10,974 bases of DNA from Paenibacillus sp. (GTDB taxonomy: Bacteria; Bacillota; Bacilli; Paenibacillales; Paenibacillaceae). Below, piece by piece: positions 7,489 through 10,974 of this stretch. The notes below the pieces were generated by a model, which saw nothing but the letters and a program-made list of their open reading frames with translations, was not told the origin of the DNA and ran no database searches. The position numbers were made by a program, and so were the translations under genes. Positions within the stretch are counted from its first letter, which is position 1, and each line of letters starts with the position of its first letter. Location: NCBI GenBank assembly GCA_029256665.1, contig JAQSXN010000070.1, forward strand, positions 1 through 10,974, written 5' to 3'.

Positions 7489-7572
7489 AGCGGCAGCGTT
7501 AAATCGGCCGGTCATGCATGATCAGGAAACGCGGGATTGCCTTGAATTTTATGATGAGGGGGATGAAAGAAC

Positions 7573-9150
7573 ATGGAAAAAGGGAAATGGAAAGTGGCGC
7601 TGCTCGCGATTGCGACGGTGGTCGCGGCGACGGGCTGCAGCCAGGCAAATAACGGAAACGCAAACGATCCGAATCAGGGGACTGAAAAGACGTCTGACGG
7701 CGGAACGTCGGGAGAGGACGCGACGGTGAAGATTTCGGTTGCGAGCATGCCCAAATATCCGCCGAACGAAATACCGAACGACTACGTCGAAGAGGTCGAA
7801 AAACGGTTCGGCATGCAATGGGATTTTGAATCCATCCCACTGACGGCGGGCATCGAGAAGTATAACGTGATGTTCGCATCCGGCGATTATCCCGATTTTA
7901 TCCCGAACATGAACAGCCCGACAAGCGTGAAAAAATGGGCGTCGTCCGGTTACTTGCTGCCGATCGGCGATTATATCGACAGGCTGCCAAACTACCGCAA
8001 GTTGTTTTCCGACGAGGACTGGGAGCTGCTTCTGTCTTACGGCAGCAGCAACGGCAAGCTCTATATGCTGCCGAGCGTGGCGAGCAGCGACCCGATGACG
8101 TGGATTTACCGCAAGGATGCGTTCGACAAGGCCGGCATCGCATCGTTCCCGGCCACGATGGATGAGCTGTACGAGTCAGTGAAAAAGCTGAAGGAAGCTT
8201 ATCCCGATTCCGTGCCGATCGGCGTTCGCGGCGGTACGGAAAACGGCGGAGTCAAAAACCTGATGAACGGCTTCCGCCAGGCGTTCCGCAATCCGCAAAA
8301 CAGCAACACGCGCGGTTTCTGGAACGATCCGGACGAGGGCGGCAAGGTCGTATGGAACCTGGCGTCGACCAAGCATCGCGACATGCTGACCTTTATTGCC
8401 AAGCTATATAAGGAAGGGCTTGTCGAGAAGGAGTTCGCGACGTTGACGCAGGATCAATGGAAAGCGAAGCGCCTCACGGGCAAGGTGCTGCTGGACTTCC
8501 AATACGCGAGTCATACGGTCGACCCGGATTACGCTTTAACGGACATTCCGGGCGGGCAGTGGGAATTCGCGCGCACGCTGCCAAGCGCCTCGGAGCAGCC
8601 CGCGCTGGAATTTAAGCCGCTTAACTTCTCGTTGTTCGGTCCGGTCTTCAGCAGCAAGCTTGCCGACGAGCCGGAGAAGCTGGACCGCCTAATCGAATAT
8701 GTCGAATGGGGCGCCACGGCGGAAGGGCAGCTGTTCCACCAGGCGGGCCTGGACAACGTCACTTACGTAAACGAAGGCGGGACGCTGAAATACAAGGAAG
8801 GGCTCGACCGTCAGAAGGTGGCGGAGCAGCACGGCTTCGATTGGTGGCTGAGCCAAAGCGCCGATTTCATGAAGTCCGATGCCGGATATTTGAAGAAGCA
8901 GGAAGCGATGAAGGAATTTGCCCCGAACTATAACGTGACGCCGAAGAACGCTCCGCTAACTGACGAGGAGCAGGAAACGGTGGGCACGACGGTCAGCGCC
9001 CTCGAGGATGTTGCTTACCAGTTCGCTACGAAAGCGATTATGGGCATGATCGATATCGGCAGCGACGAAGCATGGAACGGCTATCTGAGCGATCTGGAAA
9101 AGGTGGGGCTCAACGAAACGCGGACGATTTTCGAAAAATATTTAAAATAA
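7573..9150 (+). CDS. Extracellular solute-binding lipoprotein, LplA-like
   Basis: A 525-residue lipoprotein expected to bind the sugar and deliver it to the permease pair encoded just upstream. The signal peptide has basic residues K3, K5 and K7, a hydrophobic core, and a lipobox ending ATGC with the lipidated cysteine at residue 22. A flexible N/G/T/S-rich linker reaches to about residue 50, and the binding domain follows. The region FASGDYPDFIPNMN and the C-terminal NGYLSDLEKVGLNETRTIFEKYLK are typical of the large LplA-type proteins (about 500-550 residues) of Paenibacillus. ATG 7573 is preceded by GAGGGGG (7556-7562). It sits 103 bases after the second permease in the same operon order as lplB-lplC-type clusters. 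The substrate is probably a pectin-derived oligosaccharide, inferred from the lyase gene and not from any binding residue I can identify. Confidence 0.92.
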   Translation: MEKGKWKVALLAIATVVAATGCSQANNGNANDPNQGTEKTSDGGTSGEDATVKISVASMPKYPPNEIPNDYVEEVEKRFGMQWDFESIPLTAGIEKYNVMFASGDYPDFIPNMNSPTSVKKWASSGYLLPIGDYIDRLPNYRKLFSDEDWELLLSYGSSNGKLYMLPSVASSDPMTWIYRKDAFDKAGIASFPATMDELYESVKKLKEAYPDSVPIGVRGGTENGGVKNLMNGFRQAFRNPQNSNTRGFWNDPDEGGKVVWNLASTKHRDMLTFIAKLYKEGLVEKEFATLTQDQWKAKRLTGKVLLDFQYASHTVDPDYALTDIPGGQWEFARTLPSASEQPALEFKPLNFSLFGPVFSSKLADEPEKLDRLIEYVEWGATAEGQLFHQAGLDNVTYVNEGGTLKYKEGLDRQKVAEQHGFDWWLSQSADFMKSDAGYLKKQEAMKEFAPNYNVTPKNAPLTDEEQETVGTTVSALEDVAYQFATKAIMGMIDIGSDEAWNGYLSDLEKVGLNETRTIFEKYLK

Positions 9151-9230
9151 GGTCACGTGCCACTGCCGGCTCGATTTAGCGTAATTTTATGCTACATTCG
9201 GCGCTCCACACGATGCGGAAAGCACGGAAT

Positions 9231-9269
9231 AGGGCTCGCCAGACATGCGACGGCATGGAGGCGAGCCCT
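9231..9269 (+). terminator. Long hairpin, probable terminator of the importer operon
   Basis: AGGGCTCGCC (9231-9240) pairs perfectly with GGCGAGCCCT (9260-9269). Inside, CATGC (9244-9248) pairs with GCATG (9253-9257) around a GACG tetraloop. The tail (TGTTCAAATG) is only weakly T-rich, so termination may be incomplete. It lies 80 bases after the LplA-like stop codon. The preceding stretch (9151-9230) shows no gene. Confidence 0.55.
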
Positions 9270-9346
9270 TGTTCAAATGCATCGTATTCCCCTATAGAAA
9301 AGCAGTTTCCCCCTAAGATTGGCAGCGGAATTGTCTATATAATAAG

Positions 9347-9357
9347 TGTTGTCAACA
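9347..9357. promoter_or_regulatory. Palindrome, possible operator upstream of the second binding-protein gene
   Basis: TGTTGTCAACA has two perfectly complementary 5-base arms around a central T. TTGTC also occurs at 9331 (18 bases earlier) and inverted as GACAA at 9423-9427. The spaced copies flank the promoter and could be regulator contacts. No known motif is matched with certainty. Confidence 0.3.
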
Positions 9358-9383
9358 GCAGGAAAACGCATAACGCCGTTCAT

Positions 9384-9413
9384 TTGAAAGGAGGATAACG
9401 GGGGGTTTATTAT
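9384..9413 (+). promoter_or_regulatory. Sigma-A promoter of the second binding-protein gene
   Basis: TTGAAA (9384-9389) and TATTAT (9408-9413) are separated by 18 bases; each hexamer is one base from consensus-like quality. The predicted start of transcription is near 9420, giving a leader of about 67 bases. A TATAAT at 9338-9343 has no acceptable -35 partner. Confidence 0.6.
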
Positions 9414-9421
9414 AGCAAAAT

Positions 9422-9435
9422 AGACAACGCTTACA
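9422..9435 (+). promoter_or_regulatory. Candidate cre (CcpA) site at the second binding-protein promoter
   Basis: AGACAACGCTTACA matches TGWNANCGNTNWCA at 13 of 14 positions (only the first base differs). It begins just past the predicted transcription start, a classic position for carbon catabolite repression. Confidence 0.55.
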
Positions 9436-9466
9436 ATGTAAGGGATGCAAAACAATGGTTGAATAT

Positions 9467-9476
9467 AAAGGGAGGT
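9467..9476 (+). promoter_or_regulatory. Ribosome binding site deciding the start of the second binding protein
   Basis: AAAGGGAGGT lies only 1-2 bases before ATG 9478, too close for initiation, but 10-11 bases before ATG 9487 in the same frame. The later ATG is therefore preferred. Confidence 0.65.
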
Positions 9477-9486
9477 AATGATTATT

Positions 9487-10845
9487 ATGGTGCGGAAAAT
9501 GGTTTCGATGATGGTATCCTTGGTTATGATTCTAACTGTCGTGTCGGCTTGCGCGAGCAATTCCGGAAACAATGCGGAGCCCTCGCAGAGCGCGAGCAAC
9601 ACGCCTTCCGAGTCGGCTGCGCCTGAAGGCACCGACGCCGGCACCGGCAATCCGGAGGATCTGAAAGCCGATCTGACTTGGTTCGGCTTGATGGGTCAAG
9701 AACAATTCGAAGAGCGTTACAACCAATATATCAAGCAAAAATTTCCGAATATCAACATTACCTACATCAACCAGACGGACGAGCAGAAATTGGAGCAGGT
9801 TATCGCATCCGGCACGGAAATCGACATGTTCCTGTCGTCGGCCGGCGAGTTGAGGGAAGACTACGTGCCGGCCAAAATGGCGCTTGATCTCACCCCGTTG
9901 CTCGAGAAGCATGCCGTCGATATCAGCACGATCGAGCCGGCTTATCTGGAGCCGGTCAAAATCGACGGAAACGTAAATTTGCTGCCGATCACCGACAACA
10001 AATTCGTTATGTATTACAACAAAGGCATCTTCGACCGGTTCGGCGTGAAGTACCCTTGGGACGGCATGACTTGGGATGAAGCGCTGGAGCTGTCCAAACA
10101 AATTACCCGCAACGAAGGCGGCAAGCAGTATATCGGTTTGTGGATGTCGCCGAAGCACTATCTCCGCGTCGCTCAAAATTCGGCCGGCTTTATCGATCCG
10201 GAGACGAATAAGGCGACCGTCAACAACGACCAATGGAAATTCATCTTCGAAAATATTTTCTACAACTTCACTCGGGATCCCGGCTTGCAAAAACGAGCGA
10301 GCGAAGAGTGGCTCGCGCACAAGGATTTCAACAAGGAATTCTTAGTCGGCATGTATGTCTACACATCCGGCTGGATGTCGTCCGCCGATACTTCGCTCGC
10401 CATGGACTGGGACATTGCAGCCGTTCCGACCTTCAAGGATATGCCTGAGGTGAACACGCAGCCATATGCTACTTATGTAGGCATCTCGGCTCTTTCGAAA
10501 AACCAGGATGTTGCCATGCAAGTGCTCAAATATTTGATCTCGGAAGAATATCAGACGATTATCTCCAAGAAAGGCATGATTACGCCGCTTACGACGCAAT
10601 CGGTTCGCGATGCGGCATTCGCCGACTATCCGTTCGCAAGCGAAAAGAACATCGAAGCGCTATTCTACGGAAAGCCGGCTCCTTCCCGCGTGCTTACGCA
10701 ATTCGACGAGCTTGTTATCGAGGATGCTTTGGACCAGGATGCCGTCCGGCAAATCGCGATGGGCAAACTCGATGTCAATACGGCGCTCCGCAATGCGGAA
10801 GAGCTCGCGAATAAGCTGATTCAGGAGCAATTGGCGCAAAATTAA
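9487..10845 (+). CDS. Extracellular solute-binding lipoprotein, family 1 sugar-binding type
   Basis: A 452-residue lipoprotein from ATG 9487 (455 residues if ATG 9478 is used). The signal peptide MVRKMVSMMVSLVMILTVVSAC ends in the lipobox VSAC with the lipidated cysteine at residue 22. An S/N/E/G-rich linker follows to about residue 55. The mature part has family 1 binding-protein features: DLTWFGLMGQEQF, QKLEQVIASGTEIDMFLSS, a DNKFVMYYNKGIFDRFGV segment, and WDGMTWDEALELSKQIT, which is the usual hinge-region pattern. It clearly differs in length and motifs from the LplA-like protein upstream. It has its own promoter, cre-like site and terminator, so it is a single-gene transcription unit next to an importer that already has a binding protein. 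It may widen that importer's substrate range, serve another permease pair, or act as a sensor partner. The ligand is unknown. Confidence 0.92.
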   Translation: MVRKMVSMMVSLVMILTVVSACASNSGNNAEPSQSASNTPSESAAPEGTDAGTGNPEDLKADLTWFGLMGQEQFEERYNQYIKQKFPNINITYINQTDEQKLEQVIASGTEIDMFLSSAGELREDYVPAKMALDLTPLLEKHAVDISTIEPAYLEPVKIDGNVNLLPITDNKFVMYYNKGIFDRFGVKYPWDGMTWDEALELSKQITRNEGGKQYIGLWMSPKHYLRVAQNSAGFIDPETNKATVNNDQWKFIFENIFYNFTRDPGLQKRASEEWLAHKDFNKEFLVGMYVYTSGWMSSADTSLAMDWDIAAVPTFKDMPEVNTQPYATYVGISALSKNQDVAMQVLKYLISEEYQTIISKKGMITPLTTQSVRDAAFADYPFASEKNIEALFYGKPAPSRVLTQFDELVIEDALDQDAVRQIAMGKLDVNTALRNAEELANKLIQEQLAQN

Positions 10846-10888
10846 CAAGCAGACACGGATGTCGAAGCCTTTTAGGGGCAGACGTACG

Positions 10889-10920
10889 AAGAGGGAGATA
10901 GGCAACCATCTCCCTCTTTT
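10889..10920 (+). terminator. Rho-independent terminator of the second binding-protein gene
   Basis: AAGAGGGAGAT (10889-10899) pairs perfectly with ATCTCCCTCTT (10908-10918) around an 8-base loop and runs into TTTT. It is 43 bases after the stop codon. The last 54 bases of the window hold no recognisable feature. Confidence 0.9.
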
Positions 10921-10974
10921 AAAATGATAGCAAAGTATATGTTTTTCTCCCTACTTAAACTCTCGGAATGAAGC

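Noticed and set aside
9338..9343. TATAAT as the -10 of a second promoter
   Set aside because: The only plausible -35, TTGGCA at 9319-9324, is 13 bases away, too short, and there is no extended -10.
9387..9396. AAAGGAGGAT as a ribosome binding site
   Set aside because: No start codon follows at a suitable distance, and it lies between the -35 and -10 of a good promoter; likely chance.
9189..9398. Open frame of 69 codons in the intergenic region
   Set aside because: It has no ribosome binding site, spans a terminator hairpin and overlaps a promoter; composition is not protein-like.
9478..9486. ATG at 9478 as the start of the second binding protein
   Set aside because: The ribosome binding site ends 1-2 bases before it, which is too close; ATG 9487 has workable spacing.
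9532..10320. Minus-strand open frame of 262 codons opposite the second binding protein
   Set aside because: It is the mirror of a clear lipoprotein gene and has no independent start signals or domains.

Overview
The window reads as part of a pectin or oligogalacturonide utilisation locus from a moderately GC-rich Firmicute of the Paenibacillaceae type (Paenibacillus, Cohnella or a close relative). The signs are strong AGGAGG-type ribosome binding sites, LplB/LplC-type sugar permeases with lipoprotein binding proteins, a large transmembrane AraC-type regulator of the YesS/YtdP kind, CcpA-type cre boxes, and a repeat element that I believe is common in Paenibacillus. All genes lie on the + strand. 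I see no rRNA, tRNA, CRISPR array or transposase gene.

Layout. (1) Positions 3-1322 hold the 3' part of a large gene of unknown function, cut by the window edge. It overlaps by 4 bases (GTGA) the next gene at 1319-2827, which encodes a cytoplasmic family 2 polysaccharide lyase (exopolygalacturonate lyase). (2) A short gap with a hairpin leads to a 767-residue membrane-anchored AraC-type regulator at 2920-5223. (3) A 387-base non-coding stretch follows. Its first part is a ~167-base MITE-like element with 14-base perfect terminal inverted repeats (5229-5395). Its second part carries a weak candidate promoter and a cre-like site. (4) An ABC importer operon follows: two permeases (5611-6576, 6570-7469) and an LplA-like lipoprotein (7573-9150), closed by a long hairpin at 9231-9269. 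(5) A second binding lipoprotein (9487-10845) has its own well-formed promoter (TTGAAA, 18 bases, TATTAT), a cre-like site just past the predicted transcription start, and a strong terminator at 10889-10920.

Inferred working model: a binding lipoprotein and the LplB/LplC-type permease pair import pectin-derived oligosaccharides, energised by an ATPase encoded elsewhere (no ATPase gene is present). The family 2 lyase cuts imported oligogalacturonides from the end inside the cell, perhaps together with its translationally coupled unknown partner. The regulator senses an extracellular signal and activates the transport genes, and CcpA imposes carbon catabolite control. The lyase call rests on visible metal ligands and a catalytic arginine at family spacing. 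The transport substrate is inferred from that neighbour and was not seen directly.
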